Below, piece by piece: positions 24,455 to 31,597 of a DNA stretch of 38,520 nt (the stretch's first letter is position 1; every line of letters starts with the position of its first letter). A program made the translations under genes and the position numbers. The stretch spans positions 1 to 38,520 of the forward strand of contig JAZRUJ010000023.1 of NCBI GenBank assembly GCA_045652445.1, written 5' to 3'. The stretch comes from RGIG995 sp045652445. Its GTDB lineage: Bacteria; Bacillota; Clostridia; Oscillospirales; UBA644. Below the pieces are notes generated by a model. The model did not search any database. It saw nothing but the letters and a program-made list of their open reading frames with translations, and was not told where the DNA came from.

Positions 24455-25279
24455 TTATTTACAAGAATCGTTTTCCGTGGATTTTTGGGCTTTTTTCAAC
24501 GCTTCCCGTTTTGCTTTGCGAAGCAGAAACTTTTCCTTTTCGATCCGAAGTTTTTCTTTGCGGATCTTTTCGGCTTTCCGTTCTTCTTTTTTTACGTACG
24601 CCCGGTACAGATCGGGACGGCGTTTTTTGGTAATTTGCAATGACTGTTCTTTCCGCCAGGCTTCAATGTTGGCGTGATGCCCCGACAGAAGAATTTCGGG
24701 AACTTTAACCCCCTCAAAAACTTCCGGGCGGGAGTAGTGGGGGTATTCCAAAAGACCGCTGTAGATGCTTTCGTCCTCGTAGCAGGAGGGGTCACTCAAA
24801 ACCCCCTCAATCATGCGACCCACCGCGTCTACCACGATCATGGCGGGTAATTCGCCTCCGGTTAGAACGTAGTCCCCCACGGTCAGTTCTTCGTCCACAA
24901 TGGCGTCCAAAATCCGTTGATCCACGCCCTCGTAGTGTCCGCAAAGGATGACGATGTTCTCGTGTTTCAGCAGTTTTTTTGCCCGGGATTGGGTGAATTT
25001 TTTCCCTTTGGGGGTCATGTAGATGACATGGGGCTTTTTGCCGGGAATTTCCGATAAAATATGATCAAAGCAATTTCGAATGGGAGCCGCTTGCATCACC
25101 ATTCCCATGCCGCCGCCGTAGGGGGCGTCGTCCACACGTTTTTGCTTGTCCTCGGTGTAATCCCGAATGTTGTGACAATGCACTTCAAACAGACCGTTTT
25201 TCATGGCTCTGCCCAAAATGGAAGTATGGAGAAAGTCGCACACTTCCCGGTCAAACAGGGTCATAATATCGAATCTCAT
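24455..25279 (-). CDS. trmD: tRNA (guanine-N1-)-methyltransferase with charged C-terminal tail
   Basis: SPOUT-fold methyltransferase that makes m1G37 in tRNA and prevents frameshifting. Landmarks are DDAPYGGGMGMVM, CGHYEGVDQR and the trefoil-knot GDYVLTGGELPA, followed by SGHHANIEAWR. Total length is 274 residues, against about 240-250 for most TrmD. The surplus is a Lys/Arg/Glu-rich, probably helical tail of about 45 residues after RRPDLYRAY. The ATG overlaps the rimM stop by four bases (ATGA). It is the last gene of the operon; rplS, which usually follows in Bacillota, is absent and replaced by a terminator. Confidence 0.96.
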   Translation of the reverse strand: MRFDIMTLFDREVCDFLHTSILGRAMKNGLFEVHCHNIRDYTEDKQKRVDDAPYGGGMGMVMQAAPIRNCFDHILSEIPGKKPHVIYMTPKGKKFTQSRAKKLLKHENIVILCGHYEGVDQRILDAIVDEELTVGDYVLTGGELPAMIVVDAVGRMIEGVLSDPSCYEDESIYSGLLEYPHYSRPEVFEGVKVPEILLSGHHANIEAWRKEQSLQITKKRRPDLYRAYVKKEERKAEKIRKEKLRIEKEKFLLRKAKREALKKAQKSTENDSCK

Positions 25280-25773
25280 TCGTCAAACAATCCTTCCATC
25301 ACGTGGATTCGCATTTGCTTTGCCTGAAGATCTGTGGAACGGACACAATCCTTGATCGCGGGAATGTATTTCTTTTTCCCGTCCGGGAAGGTGATTTCGT
25401 ACACGTCGTTGGATCCGGTAGAGAATACTTGCGTCAGAGTTCCCAATTCTTTCTCCGTTTCGTCTTCTATTACGGTAATGCCAATCAGGTCGGCAATAAA
25501 ATAGGTACCGTCGGGAAGATCAAAGTCGGCACGGTTTGCAAAAATAATTTTATTTTTTAACCCTTCCGCCGCGGTCATGTCGTTCACGCCGTCCAATTTC
25601 AGCAGAATATTCTGCCCTTGGAAGCGAACCGACCGGACGGGATAGGGGGTTTTGTCGATAAAAACCGTTTCAAAATTTTGAAAGACCCCGGGGTCGTCTG
25701 CCCAGGGAACCACTTTCAGTTCCCCTCGCACCCCATGAGTGTTTACGATTTTTCCGGTTTCGATAAGATCCAT
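25276..25773 (-). CDS. rimM: 16S rRNA processing / 30S maturation factor RimM
   Basis: 165-residue ribosome maturation factor that binds S19 and the 30S head during assembly. An N-terminal RimM barrel (IETGKIVNTHGVRGELKV) and a C-terminal PRC-barrel (about 90-165, TYFIADLIGITVI) are both visible. Ribosome site AAAGGAG precedes ATG 25773, and it overlaps trmD by four bases. An intrinsic terminator-like hairpin lies just upstream, between khpA and this gene, with no room for a separate consensus promoter. Confidence 0.94.
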   Translation of the reverse strand: MDLIETGKIVNTHGVRGELKVVPWADDPGVFQNFETVFIDKTPYPVRSVRFQGQNILLKLDGVNDMTAAEGLKNKIIFANRADFDLPDGTYFIADLIGITVIEDETEKELGTLTQVFSTGSNDVYEITFPDGKKKYIPAIKDCVRSTDLQAKQMRIHVMEGLFDE

Positions 25774-25791
25774 GGTTAAAACTCCTTTTGG

Positions 25792-25830
25792 AAAAAAAGT
25801 GACGGCAGGTGAATGGTATCATCTGCCGTC
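25792..25830 (-). terminator. Intra-operon terminator/attenuator between khpA and rimM
   Basis: Minus strand GACGGCAG (25830-25823) pairs with CTGCCGTC (25808-25801) across a 14-base loop, then AC and seven Ts. The rimM ribosome site begins within ten bases of the T run, so any rimM-trmD expression from upstream must read through. Confidence 0.78.
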
Positions 25831-25838
25831 CCGGATTG

Positions 25839-26069
25839 TCAAACAATATAGACGCGAACTTTCTTGTTTTCCTTGATAGCCGCAGTCTTGACGATGGCAC
25901 GAATGGCTTTTGCCACTTTGCCTTGTTTTCCGATGACATATCCTTTGTCTTCTTCCGCGACGGTCAGATTATAGGTGGTAACTCCGTCCTGCTCTTCACC
26001 GAGTGCAACGGTGACGGCGTCGGGGTCTTTGACCAACGCTTTGACAATGTAAAGGATCAAATCTTCCAT
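25839..26069 (-). CDS. khpA: KH-domain RNA-binding protein KhpA
   Basis: 76-residue single KH-domain protein (YlqC/KhpA), a global RNA-binding factor that partners with KhpB in Bacillota. The GxxG loop is visible as IGKQGK in a GYVIGKQGKVAKAIRAIV helix-turn-helix. Its place between rpsP and rimM is the standard Bacillota order. GAGGT lies seven bases before the ATG. Confidence 0.94.
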   Translation of the reverse strand: MEDLILYIVKALVKDPDAVTVALGEEQDGVTTYNLTVAEEDKGYVIGKQGKVAKAIRAIVKTAAIKENKKVRVYIV

Positions 26070-26084
26070 CTCAATACCTCGCCA

Positions 26085-26324
26085 TTACAGAATGCCGTTC
26101 TTTTTGAACAGAGTCTTGACGGTATCGGTGGGCTGAGCGCCGTTCTTCAACCAGGTAGCGGCTTTGTCGGCGTCGATGGTAACGACGGAGGGTTCTGCCA
26201 TGGGATTGTAGGTTCCGATTTCATCGATGGCACGGCCGTCACGGGGGTAACGAGCGTCAGCTACGACGATGCGGTAGTAGGGGTTTTTCTTAGCACCCAT
26301 TCTTCTCAATCTGATCTTAACCAT
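26085..26324 (-). CDS. rpsP: 30S ribosomal protein S16
   Basis: 79 residues, starting with the signature MVKIRLRRMGAKKNPYYRIV and followed by ADARYPRDGR and IGTYNPM. Length is normal. AAAGGAG stands before the ATG. It lies between ffh and khpA. Confidence 0.97.
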   Translation of the reverse strand: MVKIRLRRMGAKKNPYYRIVVADARYPRDGRAIDEIGTYNPMAEPSVVTIDADKAATWLKNGAQPTDTVKTLFKKNGIL

Positions 26325-26364
26325 TGAAAATCACTCCTTTCAAGAGATAAAGTTTGTTTTTATA

Positions 26365-26388
26365 GGATCCCCGGAGTTCCGGGGGATC
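26365..26388. repeat. GC-rich hairpin between ffh and rpsP
   Basis: GATCCCCGG-AGTT-CCGGGGGATC, nine pairs with one bulged base. No T run follows on the minus strand, so it is not an evident terminator for ffh. It may be an mRNA processing or stabilising stem. Confidence 0.55.
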
Positions 26389-26392
26389 TTTC

Positions 26393-27730
26393 TTACTTAC
26401 GCCGCTTTTTGCGGTGGGCGGGATTTTTGTGTCCGCCGCCGAATTTTTTCATCATCTGCTTCATTTGAGAGAAACTGTTGAGAAGACGGTTGACGTCTTC
26501 TACTTTCATTCCCGCACCGGCGGCAATTCGCCGTTTCCGGGAGGGGTTGATGATGTCGGGATTTTCCCGTTCCTTTTTCGTCATGGACAAAATCAACGCT
26601 TCGGTTCGTGCAACCTGCCGTTCGTCTACGGAAAGTTCCGCATTCTTGGGCATCTTCAGTCCGGGGATCATTTTGACCAGGTCGCTCATGGGACCCATGT
26701 TTTTTATTTGATCCATGGAATCAAGAAAATCATTGAAATCAAAGCGGTTTTCCCGGAATTTTTCTTCCAATTCCGCCGCCTTTTTCTCGTCAAAGGCTTT
26801 TTCTGCCTTTTCAATTAAGGTTAGAACGTCGCCCATTCCCAAAATCCGGGAAGCCATGCGTTCCGGGTGGAAGGGTTCCAGATCGCCGATCTTTTCTCCG
26901 GTACCTATAAATTTGATGGGCTTTCCGGTGACGTATTTGACCGACAATGCCGCACCGCCCCGGGTGTCCCCGTCGGTTTTGGTCAGGATCGTGCCGTCGA
27001 TCTCCAGCTGTTCGTCAAAAGATTTTGCCACGTTGACCGCGTCTTGACCGGTCATAGCGTCGATGGTCAAAAGAATTTCGTTGGGTTCAACGATTCGTTT
27101 GATTTCTTGCAATTCCGCCATCAGTTCTTCGTCGATATGCAACCGTCCGGCGGTATCGAGGAATACCATGTCGTTCCCGTGTTCTTTTGCGTGAGCAAGG
27201 GCTGCTTTTGCAATTTGGGGCGGAGGAGTGCCTTCCGGCATGGTGAAGACCGGGATCCCGGCTTTTTCTCCCATCACCTGCAACTGCAAAATTGCCGCAG
27301 GGCGGTAAATATCACAAGCCACCAACAGGGGGCGTTTTCCCATATTCTTAAAGAACAGTGCCAATTTGGTACAGTGGGTGGTTTTCCCTGCACCTTGAAG
27401 ACCGCAGAGCATGACCACCGTGGGACCTTTGTTGGCGAATTTGATCCGGTCGTTTTTTTCTCCCATCAAGGCGGTCAATTCTTCGTTGACAATCTTGATA
27501 ACCTGCTGGGCGGGAGTTAAGCTTTCCAGAACGTCGGCACCCAACGCCCGTTCTCCCACTTTTGCGGTGAAATCTTTCGCCACCCCGTAGTTTACGTCCG
27601 CCGCCAGCAATGCCAGGCGGATTTCTCGCATGACGGATTTAATATCGGTCTCGGTTAACTTTCCGCGGCTTTTCAGTTTGCGGAACACGTTTCCCAATTT
27701 TTCGGAAAGACTTTCAAATGCCACCGTCAT
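26393..27730 (-). CDS. ffh: Signal recognition particle protein Ffh (SRP54)
   Basis: GTPase of 445 residues that binds signal peptides and 4.5S/6S RNA and delivers ribosomes to FtsY. An N domain (1-85) is followed by the G domain with GLQGAGKTTHCTKLA (G1), DTAGRLHIDEEL (G3), TKTDGDTRGG (G4) and GTGEKIGDLEPF. The methionine-rich M domain (about 300-430) includes the RRIAAGAG RNA-binding helix and a Met-rich SQMKQMMKKFGGG tail. AAAGGAG lies before the ATG. It is downstream of ylxM in the conserved SRP order. Confidence 0.97.
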   Translation of the reverse strand: MTVAFESLSEKLGNVFRKLKSRGKLTETDIKSVMREIRLALLAADVNYGVAKDFTAKVGERALGADVLESLTPAQQVIKIVNEELTALMGEKNDRIKFANKGPTVVMLCGLQGAGKTTHCTKLALFFKNMGKRPLLVACDIYRPAAILQLQVMGEKAGIPVFTMPEGTPPPQIAKAALAHAKEHGNDMVFLDTAGRLHIDEELMAELQEIKRIVEPNEILLTIDAMTGQDAVNVAKSFDEQLEIDGTILTKTDGDTRGGAALSVKYVTGKPIKFIGTGEKIGDLEPFHPERMASRILGMGDVLTLIEKAEKAFDEKKAAELEEKFRENRFDFNDFLDSMDQIKNMGPMSDLVKMIPGLKMPKNAELSVDERQVARTEALILSMTKKERENPDIINPSRKRRIAAGAGMKVEDVNRLLNSFSQMKQMMKKFGGGHKNPAHRKKRRK

Positions 27731-27757
27731 CGCTCCTTTCGGGGGTATGTAAAAAAA

Positions 27758-28123
27758 TTATGCTTCGTCTATTGCGGCACCGATTTTACTTAAAATCTGG
27801 CGTTTTTCATCACTGTCCGGCAAGGCTTCTGCTGTTGCTAAAGCTTCTTCCAGAGCCTTTCGCTGCCGCAAGAACCGTCCGGCAATTCCCAAATTTTCTT
27901 CGTATTCAAACAAGGCTTTTTCCGCCTTTTTCAAACCGTCCCGAACTCCTTGTCGGGTAATGCCGGTCATTTGGGCGATTTCTCCTAAGGACAAATCTTC
28001 TTGGAAATACAGTTCCGCCGTCCGACGTTGCCGCTCGGTCAAAGCGTTTCCGTAAAAATCCAAAAGCAGGGTGATTTCCGCCCGGGAGGTTTCCGAAGCG
28101 GTGTCAAAGCGTTTTTCGTCCAT
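27758..28123 (-). CDS. ylxM: YlxM/p13-like SRP-associated helix-turn-helix protein (UPF0122)
   Basis: 121 residues of the UPF0122 family, a sigma-region-4-like helix-turn-helix protein (LTERQRRTAELYFQEDLSLG, then EIAQMTGITRQGVRDGLKKA) that in Bacillota is linked to the SRP GTPase. First gene of the ylxM-ffh-rpsP-khpA-rimM-trmD operon. GAGGAG stands before the ATG, and a consensus promoter and a short hairpin lie upstream. The ftsY gene that often precedes it is absent. Confidence 0.93.
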   Translation of the reverse strand: MDEKRFDTASETSRAEITLLLDFYGNALTERQRRTAELYFQEDLSLGEIAQMTGITRQGVRDGLKKAEKALFEYEENLGIAGRFLRQRKALEEALATAEALPDSDEKRQILSKIGAAIDEA

Positions 28124-28136
28124 CTTCGGTCTCCTC

Positions 28137-28158
28137 TGTAAAGTAAAACTGCTTTACA
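28137..28158. repeat. Inverted repeat in the ylxM leader
   Basis: TGTAAAG-TAAAACTG-CTTTACA, a perfect seven-base dyad directly upstream of the ylxM ribosome site and downstream of the -10. It could be an operator or a leader hairpin. Confidence 0.5.
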
Positions 28159-28167
28159 CACCTGTAT

Positions 28168-28195
28168 ATTATACCATATTTTATAGGAATGTCAA
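28168..28195 (-). promoter_or_regulatory. Promoter of the ylxM-ffh-rpsP operon
   Basis: Minus strand TTGACA (28195-28190), 16-base spacer, TATAAT (28173-28168), both boxes perfect, with extended -10 TG. Confidence 0.9.
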
Positions 28196-28309
28196 GAGAG
28201 TTTACAAACTGTTCAAAATTGAGTAAAATTTCATGCGGAAAAAAATGGTTTAACGATTTGTCCTTTCCCCGGTTATATTATAGTAAGAAAAACGCAAGGG
28301 GGAATTGTT

Positions 28310-29029
28310 ATGAGAGGATCAAAAATCGTTTCGGGGTTGTTTTTGGCGGCGTTGACCGCCTTGTTTGTATGGGCGGTTTTGACGGGTGTTTTTGGAGATT
28401 TTCTGACCGATTCCGCCCGGCTGTTCGGCATTGAAAATCAGGTAAATGCAACAGCGTCGGAAGAGGATGTTTTGTTTGACGACGATTCTACGGTGGATTG
28501 GTCGGATCCGATCACCGACGCCTTTGATTCGTCGATGATGACGGAAGTGGAGCCAACCGGCGGGGAAGAGGCCGACGATACCACCGATTCTCCCAAAGAA
28601 AAATTTTATGAACTTGCCTTAACTCCTCAATATTTTAACGCCCTGATGCAAAAATATTCCGGTGCGTTTTTGAGTAACGTTACCTCTACTTTTGACCAAG
28701 GTCAGGTGGTTTTGTCGGGAGATGTAAAGGTGTCCCCTCTTGCCCAACAGATGGAAATCCCCTCCGCATTGGTGGTTTTTTTGCCGGAAACCGTTCCCTG
28801 TACCCTGTATTGTACGCCCCAGGTGTCTGAGGGTCGTATGACGGTGACGGTAACGAAAGTGGTTTCCGGAAACGAAATTCTCGCCCCCTTTCTTGGGCGT
28901 TCGGAAGTGCTTTCCACGGTGGAAGAGTTTTTTAATGAGCAATTGACGCAATATTTGTCTTCCAATTATATAATGCAATCGGTTCGGGTCACCGATAAGG
29001 GAATGATTGTCCGATTTTCGGTGCAATAG
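28310..29029 (+). CDS. Hypothetical membrane-anchored extracellular protein (weakly DUF2140/YpmS-like)
   Basis: 239 residues. One N-terminal membrane segment (about 7-28), then an acidic, low-complexity linker rich in Asp, Glu and Thr (45-95), then a beta-rich domain (about 98-239) with strands such as GQVVLSGDVKVSP and a C-terminal VRVTDKGMIVRFSV. The domain pattern, beginning LALTPQYFNALM, faintly recalls YpmS/DUF2140 proteins; I cannot support more than that. GGGGG-type ribosome site before the ATG. A weak promoter (TTGTCC at 28258, TATAGT at 28279, 15-base spacer) is possible. Likely monocistronic, as a hairpin-T run lies 89 bases after the stop. Confidence 0.72.
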   Translation: MRGSKIVSGLFLAALTALFVWAVLTGVFGDFLTDSARLFGIENQVNATASEEDVLFDDDSTVDWSDPITDAFDSSMMTEVEPTGGEEADDTTDSPKEKFYELALTPQYFNALMQKYSGAFLSNVTSTFDQGQVVLSGDVKVSPLAQQMEIPSALVVFLPETVPCTLYCTPQVSEGRMTVTVTKVVSGNEILAPFLGRSEVLSTVEEFFNEQLTQYLSSNYIMQSVRVTDKGMIVRFSVQ

Positions 29030-29084
29030 AACCCAAAAGCCAAAAAAAGAAACGAAAATGTAACAATTAAAAGAAAAAAACCTA

Positions 29085-29113
29085 TTGCAATTTGGAAGAA
29101 AATGTGATATAAT
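29085..29113 (+). promoter_or_regulatory. Promoter of the rpmG-secE-nusG-rplKA operon
   Basis: TTGCAA (29085-29090), 17-base spacer, TATAAT (29108-29113), extended -10 TG. The predicted start (about 29119-29121) falls inside the 5' arm of a terminator-like hairpin. Confidence 0.85.
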
Positions 29114-29117
29114 AGAT

Positions 29118-29144
29118 GCACCTTGTACAAAGGTGCTTTTTTTT
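29118..29144 (+). terminator. Hairpin-U8 element overlapping the rpmG transcription start
   Basis: GCACCTT-GTACA-AAGGTGC (29118-29136) followed by eight Ts. By position it can terminate the upstream hypothetical gene. It also begins about five bases after the -10 of the rpmG promoter, so transcripts from that promoter would start with this structure. Confidence 0.75.
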
Positions 29145-29239
29145 GTTGCCCGAAAATCGGGTGCGAAGTGCCTGTTTCTTCTTATACAAGGGAGGCAATC
29201 AACGGGCAAATGCCCGAAATAATCAAGGAGGTGCCGCAA
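29145..29239 (+). promoter_or_regulatory. rpmG leader with short hairpins
   Basis: Contains CCCG-AAAAT-CGGG near 29150-29162 and CGGGCA-AA-TGCCCG at 29203-29216, then the AAGGAGG (29225-29231) of rpmG. An upstream in-frame ATG at 29210 would add ten residues to L33, but its ribosome site spacing is poor. Confidence 0.45.
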
Positions 29240-29392
29240 ATGGGAAAAGATAAGGTTGTTCTGGCTTGCACCGAATGCAAACAGAGAAACTACAACACAA
29301 CCAAAAACAAGAAGAATGATCCCGACAGACTTGAAATGAATAAGTATTGCAAATTCTGCCGGAAGCACACACAACACAGAGAAACGAAGTAA
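29240..29392 (+). CDS. rpmG: 50S ribosomal protein L33
   Basis: 50 residues with two zinc-ribbon CxxC pairs (ACTECKQRNY and KYCKFCRKH), the zinc-binding form of L33. Start ATG 29240 is set by AAGGAGG eight bases upstream and by the MGKDKVVLACTEC family start. First gene of the secE-nusG operon, as is usual in Bacillota. The gap to secE is 11 bases; no tRNA-Trp lies between. Confidence 0.96.
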   Translation: MGKDKVVLACTECKQRNYNTTKNKKNDPDRLEMNKYCKFCRKHTQHRETK

Positions 29393-29403
29393 GGAGAAAC
29401 GCT

Positions 29404-29664
29404 ATGGCTGAAAAGAAAACTGCTCTTGAGGCGAAGGTTGAGAAGAACGACAAAAAGCCCGCAGCAAAAAAACCCGGCGTTTTCAAACGGATTTGGGCAT
29501 TCATTAAAGGAATGCGTAGCGAACTGAAAAAGGTTACTTGGCCTTCCTTCCGCCACGTTGTAAACAACACTCTGGTGGTTTTGGTTGTTGTCATCGGTTC
29601 CGGTGTGTTTATCGGATTGGTTGACGCTCTCTTCAAGTTCCTTATGAATCTTTTGGTCGCTTAA
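29404..29664 (+). CDS. secE: Preprotein translocase subunit SecE
   Basis: 86-residue single-span subunit of the SecYEG channel. A Lys/Ala-rich N-terminal extension (1-32) precedes the amphipathic SecE signature helix (FIKGMRSELKKVTWPSFRHV) and one membrane helix (about 54-80). The start at ATG 29404 follows AAGGAG, which overlaps the rpmG stop. Longer in-frame readings run back into rpmG and lack ribosome sites. Confidence 0.96.
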   Translation: MAEKKTALEAKVEKNDKKPAAKKPGVFKRIWAFIKGMRSELKKVTWPSFRHVVNNTLVVLVVVIGSGVFIGLVDALFKFLMNLLVA

Positions 29665-29703
29665 TGAATTCGTTACAAGCAAGTATATCATCCGGAGGTT
29701 ATT

Positions 29704-30237
29704 ATGGCTGAAACAAATAATTCTGCGAAGTGGTATGTCCTTCATACCTATTCCGGATATGAAAACAAAGTTGCAAACAGCATCCAGACGATCGTAGAAC
29801 TGCGTTCCCTGCAGGATAAGATCTGCGAAGTCCGTATTCCTATGGAAACGGTCACCGAGATCAAAAACGGGGAAGAAGTTCAGGTTGAACGGAAACTGTT
29901 CCCCGGATACGTACTGATTAACATGGTGGTCAACGATGATACCTGGATTCTGATTCGTGGAATCCGTGGTGTGACCGGCTTTGTTGGTCCTGAAGGAGAA
30001 CCCACTCCCCTGACCGAAACGGAAATGGCCAATATGGGCATTACCCGTCAGGAAGTTGCTCTTCCCTATCAGCAGGGCGACAACGTCAAAATCATTGATG
30101 GTGCATTTAAAGATTTCGTGGGTACGGTGGAAGCCGTCGACGTGGCAGCGGGCAAGATCCGCGTAATTGCTTCGATGTTCGGCAGAGAAACCCCCGTGGA
30201 ATTGGATCTCGCACAGGTTGAATTATTAGAATACTAA
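29704..30237 (+). CDS. nusG: Transcription termination/antitermination protein NusG
   Basis: 177 residues. NGN domain (KWYVLHTYSGYENKVANSI, then LFPGYVLINM) and a C-terminal KOW domain beginning near residue 122 (QGDNVKIIDGAFKDFVGTVE). It binds RNA polymerase beta-prime/beta and couples elongation to translation. CCGGAGG stands before the ATG. Standard position between secE and rplK. Confidence 0.97.
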   Translation: MAETNNSAKWYVLHTYSGYENKVANSIQTIVELRSLQDKICEVRIPMETVTEIKNGEEVQVERKLFPGYVLINMVVNDDTWILIRGIRGVTGFVGPEGEPTPLTETEMANMGITRQEVALPYQQGDNVKIIDGAFKDFVGTVEAVDVAAGKIRVIASMFGRETPVELDLAQVELLEY

Positions 30238-30251
30238 TGGAGGCATAGAAA

Positions 30252-30677
30252 ATGGCCCAGAAAATTATCGGTTACATTAAGCTTCAGATCCCCGCAGGGA
30301 AGGCAACTCCCGCTCCCCCTGTAGGTCCTGCCCTTGGTCAGAGCGGCGTCAATATCATGGCGTTCACCAAGGAATTTAACGAAAGAACCAAAGATCAGCC
30401 CGGTATGATTATTCCTGTAGTTATCACCGTTTACGCTGACCGTTCTTTCTCTTTCATCACCAAGACTCCTCCGGCTGCCGTTCTTATTAAGAAGGCTTGC
30501 GGACTGGAATCCGGCTCTGGTGTTCCCAACAAGAACAAAGTTGCTACCATCACCAAGGATCAAGTTCGTCAAATCGCCGAAACCAAGATGCCCGACTTGA
30601 ATGCCAACAGCATCGAAGCTGCTATGAGCATGATCGCCGGTACCGCCCGCAGCATGGGCGTTGTTGTGGCTGAATAA
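30252..30677 (+). CDS. rplK: 50S ribosomal protein L11
   Basis: 141 residues with the canonical start region IKLQIPAGKATPAPPVGPAL, the following GQSGVNIMAF, and an intact C-terminal rRNA-binding domain. Normal length. Fifteen bases after nusG with its own ribosome site (GGAGG). Confidence 0.98.
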   Translation: MAQKIIGYIKLQIPAGKATPAPPVGPALGQSGVNIMAFTKEFNERTKDQPGMIIPVVITVYADRSFSFITKTPPAAVLIKKACGLESGSGVPNKNKVATITKDQVRQIAETKMPDLNANSIEAAMSMIAGTARSMGVVVAE

Positions 30678-30693
30678 GACGCTGCCGCAAATC

Positions 30694-30720
30694 GTGGGAG
30701 GATTTATCCAATACAACCAC
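30694..30720 (+). promoter_or_regulatory. Candidate L1-binding autoregulatory site in the rplK-rplA gap
   Basis: GTGG (30694-30697) can pair with CCAC (30717-30720), and inside it GGAT with ATCC around TT, leaving an asymmetric internal loop with GA on one side. This two-helix arrangement just before the rplA ribosome site resembles the sites at which ribosomal protein L1 represses its own mRNA, recalling the L1 rRNA target. Confidence 0.45.
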
Positions 30721-30739
30721 TCAGGAGGAATTATTAACA

Positions 30740-31432
30740 ATGAAAAAAGGTAAGAAATATATTGAGAGCGTGAAGCTCATTGACAAAAGCAAACTGTATG
30801 ATACCGACGAAGCTATGAAGCTTGCCATCGAAACTTCCAAAGCGAAGTTCGATGAAACCGTGGAAGTTCACGTTCGTTTGGGCGTTGACTCCCGTCATGC
30901 AGATCAGCAGGTTCGCGGTGCTATCGTTCTGCCCCACGGTACCGGTAAATCCGTCCGTGTTTTGGTCTTCGCAAAAGGCGACAAGATCAAAGAAGCAGAA
31001 GAAGCCGGTGCTGAATTTGTTGGCGGCGAAGAACTCGTTGCTAAGATTCAGAACGAAAACTGGTTCGATTTCGACGTTGTCGTTGCCAGCCCCGACATGA
31101 TGGGTCTGGTCGGCCGTCTCGGTAAAGTCCTCGGTCCTAAGGGCTTGATGCCTAACCCCAAAGCCGGTACCGTTTCTATGAACATCGGTCAGGCTGTTAA
31201 GGAAATCAAAGCCGGTAAGATCGAATACCGTCTTGATAAGACCAACATCATTCACTGCCCCATCGGCAAAGTTTCTTTCGGTTCTGAAAAGCTGGTAGAA
31301 AACTTCGATGCCCTGCTGGGTGCAATCATTAAGGCGAAGCCCGCCGCTGCCAAAGGTCAGTACCTGAAGAGCGTTGTCGTTGCTTCCACCATGGGCCCGG
31401 GGATTAAGATCAACGGTGCCAAATTGATGTAA
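30740..31432 (+). CDS. rplA: 50S ribosomal protein L1
   Basis: 230 residues. Contains VRLGVDSRHADQQVRGAIVL and PHGTGK, then GPKGLMPNPKAGTV, all diagnostic of L1. TCAGGAGG stands before the ATG. A strong terminator follows 27 bases after the stop, and rplJ/rplL, which commonly come next, are not there. Confidence 0.98.
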   Translation: MKKGKKYIESVKLIDKSKLYDTDEAMKLAIETSKAKFDETVEVHVRLGVDSRHADQQVRGAIVLPHGTGKSVRVLVFAKGDKIKEAEEAGAEFVGGEELVAKIQNENWFDFDVVVASPDMMGLVGRLGKVLGPKGLMPNPKAGTVSMNIGQAVKEIKAGKIEYRLDKTNIIHCPIGKVSFGSEKLVENFDALLGAIIKAKPAAAKGQYLKSVVVASTMGPGIKINGAKLM

Positions 31433-31458
31433 TTTAGCTGGTAAATTTCGGTTAGAAC

Positions 31459-31489
31459 AGAGCGAAGGTTGAAAGACCTTCGCTCTTTT
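31459..31489 (+). terminator. Rho-independent terminator after rplA
   Basis: Eleven-base stem AGAGCGAAGGT / ACCTTCGCTCT with a short loop and a T run. Confidence 0.92.
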
Positions 31490-31530
31490 CATTGAATTGA
31501 AAAAAATGTTTGTCGTTTTTTTTCGGGGTA

Positions 31531-31559
31531 TTGCATTTTTGAGATGGTTGTGCTATAAT
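31531..31559 (+). promoter_or_regulatory. Promoter of the threonine/serine exporter genes
   Basis: TTGCAT (31531-31536), 17-base spacer, TATAAT (31554-31559), extended -10 TG. Confidence 0.82.
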
Positions 31560-31597
31560 TCTAATAGAAAAAATCGATGTTTCAGGAGAAACTTATC

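Noticed and set aside
29123..29239. Longer L33 from upstream in-frame codons
   Set aside because: The extension runs through the hairpin-U8 element and leader hairpins; AAGGAGG clearly marks ATG 29240.
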